A stretch of DNA of 64,000 nucleotides from positions 188,387-252,386 of the forward strand of contig MU405251.1 in NCBI GenBank assembly GCA_022836615.1, given 5' to 3'. Numbering within the stretch: the stretch's first letter is position 1; the number at the start of each line of letters is the position of its first letter. Below the pieces are notes generated by a model. That model made no database searches, was not told the DNA's origin, and saw nothing but the letters and a program-made list of their open reading frames with translations. The stretch is from Annulohypoxylon bovei var. microspora. Taxonomy: Eukaryota > Ascomycota > Sordariomycetes > Xylariales > Hypoxylaceae. This document shows positions 34,028 to 45,147 of the stretch, one piece after another. The position numbers were made by a program, and so were the translations under genes.

Positions 34028-36579
34028 TCATCGAGCGATGATGACGCCAAAACCGTCAACCCACGCCGCACAGGATCCAGTCACTCCGCAGACTGTGTAA
34101 CCGCGCGGTGGGAGGAGTGTGTGACTAAGTAATCTTGTTAGCAACCTCGATCAAAAATTCAAATGGAAATAGTCAACACATACGGAGATCCACCATGCGC
34201 ATTGCCGTAGATGGGCGATTTTCTCCCAAGACTTGTTAGGACTTGGATACTGTCAATCCATAGACCTGACCTCACGAAGAAGCCAGTGATGTATTCGCCA
34301 CGTCGAACATCTAATTCGGTCAGTGACAAACTCTGCATAGAAATTTCTGGTGATAACTTACCCATTTCAAACGTGTCGCCGCCAGGTTTCCCCCCACGCT
34401 TTCCGAACAATTGGCTTGAATTGTCGTCGTAGAAGAACTCAAGTCCGTCCAAGGCAAATCCGTGATAGACTGCCACACGGGAAAGGACTCGGGTTTTCTG
34501 TGTAACACTGGTGAAAAGGAACTCTTGCGGCTCGCTTCCTTCCATTTGCGAGAAGCCGAGCTTATCACTACGATACGCCGATTTGCCGAAGGATATCTTC
34601 AAGGAAGACGCCTTCGAGCATAAGTTATGGAAATCGTTTATATCAAGATTCCCGCCGCCATGAGATTTGATGCAGACCTTTATCTTCGATCGTCGCTTTT
34701 TCTCTGGGAGTCTGTCTCGAAGCTCCTGTTCTGTGAGGGTTAAATTCCGCTGCAGAGGACCGCTCTCCAGCGGGTATTCGATCCAAGTATGACAGAGATC
34801 GTCATCCTCGGGATAAATCTCTATAAATGACACACCCGTAGCTGCCGTTATCTGAACGTGCCCGTTTTCGACTGGCCAGGCTTGAACACTCGAATCTGGG
34901 TTCAGGATCGCGTCGTTAGGTAGTCTAAAGCACGGGTGACTGCGGAATCGCAGACAATCAAGGCGGTGCCAAGTACACTCGTCAGCTTGAGATACGGGTC
35001 CCCCTTTCGACTTCGTTCTGGTGGAATAAGCCTCGTGGGCCATGAATGTACGATTCAACGTGACATAGTCTCTTAACATAACCCCATTCTCCTGATGCGG
35101 ACATCCAAAAAGGTGACCGGTTTCGTGAAGATGGGCGCCAATGCCGATATTCGCGGCTTCCCAGGAGCTTCCAGACTCATTGCAGTCGTTGGCGACGAAG
35201 TTAGTATCAGTAGGCGTGCAGTCGCTAAATGCTGGGACAACCTCTTCAAAACTCATAGGGTAGCTCTGCATAGCATGGGATCCGAAAATCGCCATATGTA
35301 GATCTCCAGAATTGCCTCCCAAGGCTGCATGGCCAGTGAGGATCTTTGATTCCGTATCCCAATGCGAGTCTAAAAGTAAGACCGAGACATATTGCGTCTG
35401 CCCTGGAAGTGGTTTGAAATAGTTCTTGAGCGCATCAGCAGCAATACCGTAAAGATCGCCCTTCTTCGTAGCATTGGGGTTTTGTTGCGCCAAGTCGAGG
35501 TCTCTGATCTCGGCCAACGTCTTGTCTGATCGGATAACGTGGATACGTGCCTCCGATCGCATCATACCCATCTCCCTATCCCGATAGTTGCAAGTACCTG
35601 TAGTCCACTCCTCTTCAAATCTAAATACTCGTCGCCCGAGCTTATTTCTCCACATCTGTTCGGCAGTAAACGCTTGCCACAGGTAAGCGGCCATTCGAAA
35701 CTTGCGAATAGCCGTGTCGAGATCATTCCCTTCCCTCTCCGCTCGGGCGGGAGCTGCATCGAACGTGCCTGGAGAATCCTTCGCAAGCAGAATGGCGAGT
35801 TGTAGTGGCGGCGAATTCATAGGAGGGACCATATGCACCGTGATATAGGACGAGTGGATCGGGTTTGAAGAGCCGCTGTTGGCGAGCTTCGGGCTCGAGA
35901 AGTCAAAACGGAGTCTATTTGCGCCGGGTACGAGGTATACCATGGCTTTGAATTCCGATTCGCAGACTGGCCAGTGTGTGGGTGGGAATCCATCGTCTAG
36001 CCTACAAACTGTAACGGACCCCTCGAGCGACCGTTGTCCTGGTTCCCCTACCATGCCATTGATGAGGAGGATCTTTTGCGAGACCTAACAAGTAATCAGT
36101 ATATAAAAACAATATGCCAAAATCGACACCGCCCAGTTTTTTACGAATAAGTTAACAAAGACCAGTGCCGTTTGGGGCCCCAAACGAAAGGAATTTCACC
36201 ATACCCATGTATTCTCTCCAAAATTAGTGATTCGAGGAGCATATTGCGACACGGGCAATGAGGTTTTGCCATTAAGCGCAGGAGATCCCAGTCCAGCCAT
36301 TCCAGATACACTGTGTCTGATAGAGTTGGGTTGAGGTGGTGGCCTGTTGGCGGGAACTGGAGGAGGCTGAGGTTGAGGCTGAGGCTGGTCCTTTAACTGA
36401 GCATTGAGAGCCGGGTCGGAGTTGGCTGTTATAGAAGGTGGAGTAATTGACCCGTTGGTAGGAGTTGTATTTTGACTATGGTGGTCATCGTAACTCGAGG
36501 CATCGGTAGAACGATCAGTACGGATACTAGCTCGCGACCGTCGTCGAAAGTCCTTGAAATTTAGAAACGAAGGCGCCAT
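34028..36579 (-). CDS. Zincin metalloprotease with jacalin-like C-terminal domain (YIL108W-like), three exons
   Basis: Probably a fungal member of the putative metallopeptidase family containing yeast YIL108W; substrates unknown. Exons (minus strand) are 36579-36205, 36084-34184 and 34124-34028, giving 790 aa. Introns are 120 and 59 bp. The last exon is only 97 bp; it completes the domain with a PPRGYTVCGVTGSCAAWVDG join that a single-ORF reading would miss. Residues 1-120 are Ser/Pro/Gln-rich disordered. The catalytic motif HETGHLFGCPH lies at 445-455, with zinc ligands His445, His449 and His455 and Glu446. The last 150 residues show jacalin-like features (FFYDD.., KRGGKPGGD.., GEYITGFFVRSGLWIDSIQV, GGSPHTLLPPRGY). 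There is no signal peptide, so it is probably intracellular. ATG 36579 has a good context (GCCATGGCG); the extended frame upstream lacks an ATG. Confidence 0.88.
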
Positions 36580-37089
36580 GGCGATTCTCGATCTCAGCAG
36601 AAGCTGATCAGTCTTCGGAAGTTGATCAAAGAAAGACAATTAGGTAGTTTAATGTTAGTCAAAACTCGAACGGTAGAGATTTGTTTGTTTCTTTCGTAAT
36701 ATCGGGTAGTCTCGTTTAAGCAATCTTCCCAGAGCTATTTAAGAAAAGGGAAGCTAACGGCCACTGTTAGTCCAACTAACACAGCTGGCAAGCTTCCCTA
36801 ACGAACGTATCTGATTAATCAGGTAGTTGGGTTAAAGGGGAAAGAGAGAAAGTTGTAGGATGATTTACTTTATGAAGTAAGAAGTGAGTGTTTGCGTGGT
36901 TGGGAGAGTAGATAGGACCCGGCAGAAGTGGAGTGTAGATAGATCTTCAACGATCGACTAGTGCGTGAACCTTGGAAACATGTAGCTTTCGGCTAGTGGT
37001 ATCCCGTTGCTATCGAAGAGGTTGCATCGACCTTGAAACCTGTTACCAGTACTATTACCGGAATTACCTCAGCGACGCTTGGCTGATAT

Positions 37090-37116
37090 CGAAAGTAACG
37101 AAAGTAACGAAAGTAA
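37090..37116. repeat. (CGAAAGTAA)3 tandem repeat
   Basis: Three copies of a 9-bp unit, nearly perfect, in non-coding DNA. Confidence 0.8.
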
Positions 37117-38582
37117 AGTGTCCTCTCGAGCGTCCTACCAACTCTAAGAAAGAAGAAGAAAACAATTGTTGGTTGTAGTGAAGGGCCGATTCATCAATCA
37201 TCCGTAATCGTAATCCTAATAAAGTACAACGAGGAGCGAGTGACAGGCTATCTACCGTAGCTGTACGGACCGTATGGGCTGTGGTACAAGTTAATGTGGT
37301 CAGCTAGATTGGAACAGACAATCAGAGCTCTACTGTATTATGTGTATGTAGAATGTAGATTGACATGTGTCTATGGGTGTCTGCGGGCGGGATGTTGACG
37401 AATTGACGAATGATGATGACGTCGCGGCTGATAAGTGGATAGCCAAATACTTGTTAAAGTGGGTTATGAAACTAGTGGGATTATTTTGGCTCGCTGAAAT
37501 TAGGTCCATCCAAGTTCAACCAAGCCTTCCAAGGAAGGACGCTTGACCTATTTGGAAGTTGAAAATTCGGATACGAGAAGTCGCTACGCAAGGGCCGCGA
37601 GGCTCAGTGATACGTACAAAGGTACATACATATATGTGTATCCTTATTAAGGTATCCTACTTCGCACTCGAGAAGGAGGATTAAAGAAGACACGTCAATT
37701 ATTCCTCTGAATGATTAAGAAAGAAAATACAGGCCTTACTCACATTTGAAGAGCAATAAATGTTCGGATGGTATCGGATTGTGATACCGGCAGAAACTGA
37801 CAGGTGATACAGTAATATGTTGGTGACGAAAGGTACACCTGCACTTGGACGGTTGGAGTGCCGGGTCAAGGTTGCAGTGCTGTTACTGGGTCCTGCAAGA
37901 ATCTAGATATGTATGTTTATGCTGTTTATTATTGGACGCCTGGGTGGTGGTACTAGTGTATATAACTAAGTGGGTGTGATTGCGCAGGCGTTGCTGTTCA
38001 AGATATCGACGTGGGCGAAAACCTTGGAACTGAACAGCGACGGGTTCGATTAAATGGTTATCGAGCTATTGATGTCTACCCGGGCAAGCTAGGCATTGCC
38101 GGAGTATTACAGATCTTAGGATCGAGATGAAATTTGCTTAGTTGTATTTCGTGTGCAGGATTGAAGCTAGGTGTCCCCTCGAGGTTGTGCAGCACAGCTC
38201 TGACACTGGCAAGCTACCTGTATGTAACCAGCCGATGATGATAGATCACAAATATAGCAGAGGTGTGAGTATATCTGATTCGTCTACTGACAATTCGCCG
38301 TTGACTCGACTTACAATGATTCAAGTATACCCGCGCAAGTTCTTATTCGAAACATCAAAGAGAAATGCAACATGCCCTAACCGGTACAAGGTGCGTTGAG
38401 GAGTTGAATTTGAATGTAGGAAATATGAATGATAAGGTGAGAGACCAATGGCGTTGTAGGTTACGTTCGGAAAAGGAAAGGCCTCATCAATGATTGGCGG
38501 AAGTATTCGTATGCAATAATCAATATCTTACCTCGATAAACAGGTTTGATACCTAGGTAGGTATCGTCTACTGTATACATAC

Positions 38583-39036
38583 TAGGGGTCTGCAAAATAC
38601 GTATTTTGAATCAAAATACGGTATTTAAATGCAATACGTGCATTATACCATTATACACATACAAACCATGTATTTTGACTTGTATAACCACGTATAATAG
38701 ATTTTACACCACCACCACCACCACCACGTTGTATTTATTAGATAATATTTTTTTTTTCTCATATAACGTTTATTACTTGTTTTTTTTTTTTTTAATGCGA
38801 TCGGGTTGATGTAAAAGGTTTAAGTGGTTGAAATGGCGGTTGAAATGGTGGTTGAAATGATCGAATAAAAAATGTTCCTTTAGGTGTATATCTCCCAAAA
38901 TATTGCATACCCACCGATATATATGTGGGGCCGGGTGGTTTTTCCGACCCGCTATACGCATAGTAAATCATTATACGGTATTATACAATACAAAATACGT
39001 ATATACAAAATACGTATTTTGAAATGCAGAACCCTA
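38583..39036. mobile_element. hAT-like non-autonomous miniature element with 8-bp target duplication
   Basis: The element begins TAGGGGTCTGC and ends GCAGAACCCTA, which are imperfect inverted complements. Inside both ends lies an AATACGTATTTTG-type palindromic stretch, so the terminal inverted repeat spans about 30 bp with a small indel. The octamer ATACATAC flanks it directly on both sides (38575-38582 and 39037-39044). An 8-bp duplication and TAGGG-type ends fit the hAT superfamily. The 454-bp interior has no transposase frame; it contains a CAC-repeat near 38710, T-runs and a GGTTGAAATGG repeat near 38826-38855. It must be mobilised by a transposase elsewhere. Confidence 0.85.
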
Positions 39037-41581
39037 ATACATACCTAGGTAAATGTAGGTACATATATTGCGCCTTCCTGCTCAACTCTCTACTATCCTA
39101 TTCTACCAAATGCAGGTGCATTGGAATAAGAACATCAAGAATTCCAAACAAACCTTTAAGGTTCTCCCATGAATGCTTACCGGACCGACCCGAAATATAC
39201 CTCTTTAACTCTATTCCACGAAGTTACACGTACGAGTCTCACATTCCTTAGCTCATCTGGTGCATTTGTAAAACGGAGTGACCCCTTTGGAAGCGTTCCC
39301 CGTGATACTGTCAGGTCATAAATGCAGATGCAGAGATGTAGTGACAGGTATGATCTAGGCGGAGTATACTGTACGCTCTCCATGATCGACATCGGCGCAT
39401 ATCCGTGCGGCATGTGTGCATGTCGGCCTTACCATAAAACCAATGAATTAAGTCGAAGGCGGGTAGATATTCGTCGTCCAGCAAAATCTCGTATCCTCGT
39501 TACTCTGCGACCATAAAACTGCGTATAATTTACACTATCCTATGTCTAAACTGACGATTGCATAGGAAATACGCAATACGAGGTTCGACTTCAGTTCAAT
39601 CTCATAAGTTCATACTATGTAGGTAGGTATGTTTCTTTGAAACTTCTGTCGGCGCAAGTTGCCGACAAGCAGGAATAGGATGCCGTGTGACCCGTATCCG
39701 ATTAATCCTCTGGTACATACCGCAGAGCGTCATCGTTCGTAAGGCTAGCAAGCCAGGTGGTTAGTTGTACAGCCAAGCTCTCCTGGAGAAATAATGGCAT
39801 GAATCGACAAAGAGCAAGCTTTTGTGTTTTTAAGTGTTTGCAGTTAAATGCGGGTATAGCACGTTTTCAGGGCGTTTTAGCCCTGCTTTCGTTTGACAGG
39901 GGTTTAAATTGGCTTCCATTTTCGGATGAGAGGTCGCATGCCACGAAGCTCGCCGTATCATGCATCTGATGGAAGAATGATAAAAGGCTACCTTGATCCC
40001 CTTTTTAACTCCTTTTCGTGGACATTCCGTGGACATTCATCTAATTCTTGCATTAGAAGAAACCTGATGTCAGCAGCAAGTGGAAATAGGAGAGCTTGGT
40101 AAGTGCACGTTGCTTCATCTCTCTACCCCTGATCTAATCAGCTCAGTCAAGGACAGGCAGTTTGACCTTTGTCAAGTTAATGACTTCAAAATATTTGAAT
40201 CGATGGAAGGAAGCTTAGCTATCTGCCGAAACAACATCGTAGATCGCACTATACCAAGTTCATCTGTGTCTTGTCCGCTAGGTAACTTAGATGGCAACAT
40301 ATGGGAATAGGGATGCTGATAAGCAATGCCATGTCTGAAAGACGTTACCATATTGGTCCTCACCCCGGACTATAAGAATCACCCATTCCAACGTGCTATA
40401 ATAACAACTACCTACTATACCTGTTAGTTAATGAAAAGGATGTCTTATTTAAAATTTATTAGCTTATCTTGAATGCTCTCTATGCCCCTTTTCGAATCAG
40501 GTTTGTTGGGTTAGGACCAAGCCTCTCCAGTATCCCGCAGTATGGATAGAGATGATCAAAGATGATCACGCCAGCTGGGAAAAGAAACCGGCGCAAACAC
40601 CAGTAAGCTTCGGTTATGACTTTCAGCGTAGACGCCAACCTATAGAAACATGGCATTGCAAAGATATGATGATTGTTCGCAGGTTGTCCTGCAGCCCACC
40701 AGGTCGTCCAAGAAACGATTGGCCGAATAATTATATCCCAGTCCTTTGGAAGTGATGGTATTGGTTCCGAATATGTAGCCGGTAAATTAGTGGACATGAC
40801 GAACTCCCTAAAGATGCTGTGTATCGTGCTATGGGCGCTGAATTTCTGGCCCTATGAGATCTAGGCAGGTGCTATGTAGGATTGCGCTGAGGACTAGCGG
40901 ATTCTTAAAGACCCAAAGAGCCAAGGGAAGCTGAGCTCGGGCTTAAAACATCAATTTTATTGCATCACCCGGTTTCCATGGAGAGAGGAATGCAAAGTTT
41001 TAACCCTTGCTGGGTTAGCCTGGTTAGGAGCAAGTACCGTAGATGGGACTAGGCCTAGGACTAGGACCGTTCCCATTAGTAAAACTTTAGTACAGCACTA
41101 TTTTCCCTTGCGGGATCAAAGATCCTTGGTTTGTATCGTTTGTATCTCCGCCAACTGAATTGACTTTTTTTCCTTCTCTTACGCACTCCATCTCACCCAT
41201 CGTCGTTCATTATCAAAGTTTACAGCAACTATACATTTAGTTATACACTCTTTCTTTCTTTTACCCACTTCAATACTAGGTACTCTAAAAAGTCTTCGTA
41301 CCGATTAACTTTGTGATTCATCTTAATAAACTCGAGACTTAGATAAATCTGTATCCCTAATACCTAATTCCATCCATCCATCCAAACCTATCAATATTCT
41401 CGATCTTCCCGAGTAACCATCAACCCCCCTTCGCTTACACCAGCAAGCGCCCGGCCAACAACTCGACCCAATCATCCTTACCCCCCGCAATATTTTTCTG
41501 ATAATCACTCGACGAACGTCACTTAGAACTTAGGGGGAATAAGTAAGAAGAATCTTTGGCCTCTGGTCCAAGCAAGGGAAA

Positions 41582-42740
41582 ATGTCGTCGCCGTTAAAGA
41601 AGCAGCCAGAGGCTGTCGCAGACAAGGTCCTCAAACGAGTGGAAGTTAGCAAGGTATGTTCAGAAACCTAGTTTGCCTGCTAGATGATCAAAATTGCATT
41701 GGGATCTGACAGGTATTTTTTCACAATGACAGATCGCCCGAAGACTACAAGGTCGACTGGCTCTAGCACAATTTAAGACTAAACATGGATGGGAGGACTT
41801 GTCACTCGATAATATCGAACCCAAGATCGAGGAGGAGATTCGACGAAAACGTCTCATCGACGGCGATGTCCTATCCGACTCTTCATCCAGCACTTCAGAA
41901 CTTCCATATCCAAGTAGTAGAGCACTCATGAGCTCCCCGCTCAAAGCCCCCCTCTTTTCGGATGCCATTGGGTCTAGCAATGGCAGTACTGGTCACCGCA
42001 AGCGCACATATCATATGGCCTCATTCGATATGGACATGGCCATGTCGAGTCCAACTAAGCGGTTCCGAACCTCGCCTGTCAACCACAAGTCCTTCAACGC
42101 TTCACACGGACATGGATCTTGGAGAACACACCGCCAACTAACCCAATCTTCCCCTGTTAAGCCACGAAGACAACAACACTTCACAACATCTACTGGTCCA
42201 GATATCTCCTTCTTTCAAAGCGCACGCCGCCCCTCTGTGGATCTCACACCGAATTTTGCGGCACTTTCGGATGATGATGACGACCTCTTACCAGCGCACT
42301 CTTTTGCGGTCAACCACAACCAATCGCCTCCACGAACGCCTCCTATGCGCAGCAGAGGGATCAATCGCCGGGGTAAGGACAGGAACACAGCAAATGGACA
42401 AAAATCCGAAGAAGGCGCAGATTTGCTGCTCTATCTAGCGGCATCTCCCTCGCCCGCAGTAAACTCGACCAAGACTCGTATGGACCCCCCATCTACACCC
42501 CCTCCTAAGAAGGACCTTGCACTGCCTTCGTCGATGATGACGACACCTGGAGGCGGTAACCTTTTCCCGACTACGCCAGGCCAGCCTTTTGACATTTCAG
42601 ATTTCGTCAACATCACGCCCAGCCCTGCACAGAAGCCATGGAAGACACCGCTGTCGCTTAGGACGCCTACGGCGAAGACACCCATGAGCGGGGCGAGACG
42701 ACGGTTAACGTTTGACGAACCAATTCTAAGTCTACCTTAA
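41582..42740 (+). CDS. Whi5/Nrm1-like G1/S transcriptional repressor, two exons
   Basis: Likely a corepressor that binds SBF/MBF-type factors and is inactivated by cyclin-dependent kinase at G1/S, like yeast Whi5 or Nrm1. Exons are 41582-41653 and 41733-42740, with a GTATGT..CAG 79-bp intron in phase 0, giving 359 aa. The exon junction joins KRVEVSK to IARRLQGRLALAQFKTKHGW, the GTB motif that defines the Whi5 family (residues about 22-45), followed by LSLDNIEPKIEEEIRRKR. The rest is disordered and full of SP/TP sites (for example MSSPLKAP, TSPVNHK, SSPVKPRR, SPPRTPPMR, STPPPKK, TTPGQPF, TPSPAQKPWKTP), matching multi-site CDK control. A basic cluster is present near RHQ/KPRRQQ. Start ATG gives MSSPLKKQPEAV. 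Whether it is Whi5 or Nrm1 cannot be told from sequence alone. Confidence 0.85.
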
Positions 42741-45147
42741 GCTAATTAGGCTGCTCTACTCTTCTACTAGTATTTAATGTTGGGATAATCACGGGCTGCC
42801 TTCTTTCCCTTCGATATTTACTTGAACCCCCTTTTTACTCAGTGTGCGTATACACACTTATACACACACACGAATGACAATACCCGGCCTTGGCCATGAT
42901 CAATTAGTATGGATGTTTCTACGGAATGGATGGACGGATGGATAGACCTTAGTGGTCGATATGCTTGTACAACACAGGGTACGGACTTTTTCTATTTTCT
43001 CTCTAGGTCAGCAACGCGGGATGCACGGAGTCTACTGGTCACGGCATCAACCATCAACCATTGTCAATTTGTTTTTTTTTCTGCCAATTCACCACGATAC
43101 GGCACTTCTATCCACACTTGCATTTAGGTAGTGTTTTGTTTCTTTGTTTTCGCGAGATGGGGAAACCTGTTGCATAGCCCTGCGACAACGAGGACGGTCT
43201 GATAGGACGGAAGACGGAACGGGGTGGAGGGACCACACATCACATATGGGCACGGGGAGAGAACGTGTAGGTAGTTTAGCTCACTCACATACCACGCTTT
43301 GCCAATGCGAGTCTATTTGTTTTTCTCCGCAGCCCAACGCTCCGCACTAGACAATTGCGTAACTTCGTGATGCCCATCATCCTCAATTGCGGATAGAGAA
43401 TGTAGCGAGATAGGTCATTGGTCGAATTGGTCCGGAGGAAGACGGTTGTCGTCGTAATTCGAGAGAAAGGTGCATGTGATCGTGCTCCTTTTGTACGGTT
43501 ACAGAAAAATATAGACGCGAGATAGGACGCTAGGGCGCGTCATTAAACACGCGACGGGAATTTTCGCGTTTCGCGTAGAGTTGCGGGCCAATGAGAAGAT
43601 TCGGGGGTGCAGGGGTGCAGGGATACCCCTCGCTTCTTCCGAGCTCTGGTGTGGAATATTCCGGCTGATGTCACGTTTGTCCGTCGAGGAGGGTGATGGT
43701 CGGCGATTTGCTTGCGTGATGATGGGGAGATCGTTACATCGCTGGGTTTGCTGGTTGATGGATTGGGTGATATTTGTTTATTTATGTTTCCCCTTCGGTT
43801 TTTATAGTGTCGATTGATACCTAAATTGTAAAAGTTGGTTTGGTGGATAGGTACATGTTTGATGCGATTTTGAATATAACCTCACCCCCTTTTACCCTCA
43901 ACTATTACTGACAAAAAGAGAAACATACGAACTGATCATGGATGAATACTTACATAGGCGCATGCGGTTTATTTTGGTCGATATATCTGGTGGTGAGCCG
44001 GGGGAAAACTACATATTTTGGCTTAGGCTTAGCTTGAGTTAAGGATAGACAAATCTACTAATTGCTATTCGTTACAGTGTATATTTTAGTGTCATTTTCA
44101 ACACGTCGGAAACATGATGAGGGGTCGAGATAATCTAGTGTATATGCATACACGTAAGCTCATGTCTACCAGTGACACTCGGGCAGTTATTCTATAAGCA
44201 GCAAGAGACGCGTGCTATCACGGAATAGCCACCGATAAACCATCCAAGGCGTAGTATGTATGTGACCAAGACCTGTTTCAAATAGTTGGTGTACCTACAT
44301 ATCAAATCATAAGGAAGATTTGCAATACCGAGTACCCCTATTGGGTACTTACCTACCTACGTAATACCTCCCTGGTATAACATTAACTGCCACAAACGAG
44401 TAGCTGAAGATGTTAAAGAGCCGCAACTCCCCTCACTAGATATTAGTTACATATATATACGTTGCGTTAGGTTCGTAGTACTGGTAATACGAAGCACACA
44501 CATTGAGACAACGATTCGAACTTGAGAACTTTTGATTTAATTCAGCTTTACGCGTCTCTGCGGCGAACGTTTTGTTTCCACACATCCCACGCCATCACAG
44601 CGTAGGTAGGTATATGTATATAGGTATGTATGTCCCATCTCTCCGTCTCTCTATCCATCACTCATCTCTCGTCCAGCTCTTCATCAAACTTCCCTAAATT
44701 TACACTCGCCTCGTCTCTTGTTTCCCTAGCTTGGGTATTGTATATGGCAGTGGGGGCTTAGTAGCAACGCCCTTCTGTCTCGAACAGAAACAATAAAAAG
44801 GTAACACCGCATCTGTGTCTGTATATACTGAGGCGGGGGACATCCTCGTTTTCTGTCCCCCGCCCCCATCTTCCTCTAACTAGTATGTGCCTCGTTCGGC
44901 ACACACCTAGTTGGTATCATAAGCGAGCGTGTGGTCGCGGGTATCACAAACCCAACATTCAGACATGTAAAAATTAACAAGCAAAAAAAAAACAAAGAGC
45001 AATGCATCGCACCAAGAACTCCGAGCTACCCCTTTTCGGTAAATGCGAAAATCAAACAGGTAGCGATGCTTCATGCCCCGTCACCTAGTCCCTTCTCCGC
45101 GGTATTACGCCTTCCCGTTCATCTTCGTCCTCCACGGGAACGGGAGG
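42741..45147. other. Intergenic region between Whi5-like and Ser/Thr-rich membrane protein genes
   Basis: The two genes converge, so both 3' ends lie here. CCTACCTACGTA (near 44351) and GTAGGTAGGTATAT (near 44604) motifs are present. No gene is supported. Confidence 0.4.

Larger units (their letters stand above)
36580..41581. other. 5-kb gene-free region with a miniature transposon
   Basis: No supported gene. It holds the promoters of the flanking divergent genes, a 9-bp tandem repeat at 37090-37116, the miniature element at 38583-39036 with a CCTAGGTAGGTA motif just outside it (38552-38563), and another GTAGGTAGGTA near 39619-39630. A 105-codon minus frame at 40480-40797 is overlapped by comparable plus frames and is not called. 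Confidence 0.45.

Noticed and set aside
38020..38070. A GGTTCGATT box as part of a tRNA gene
   Set aside because: The flanking bases do not pair as a T-arm and no A-box, anticodon arm or acceptor stem could be drawn. Other GTTCGA sites in the window failed the same test.
40480..40797. A 105-codon minus frame with Trp/Pro-rich, protein-like sequence
   Set aside because: Overlapping plus-strand frames of similar size exist, no splice sites extend it, and I recognise no family; too weak to call a gene or pseudogene.
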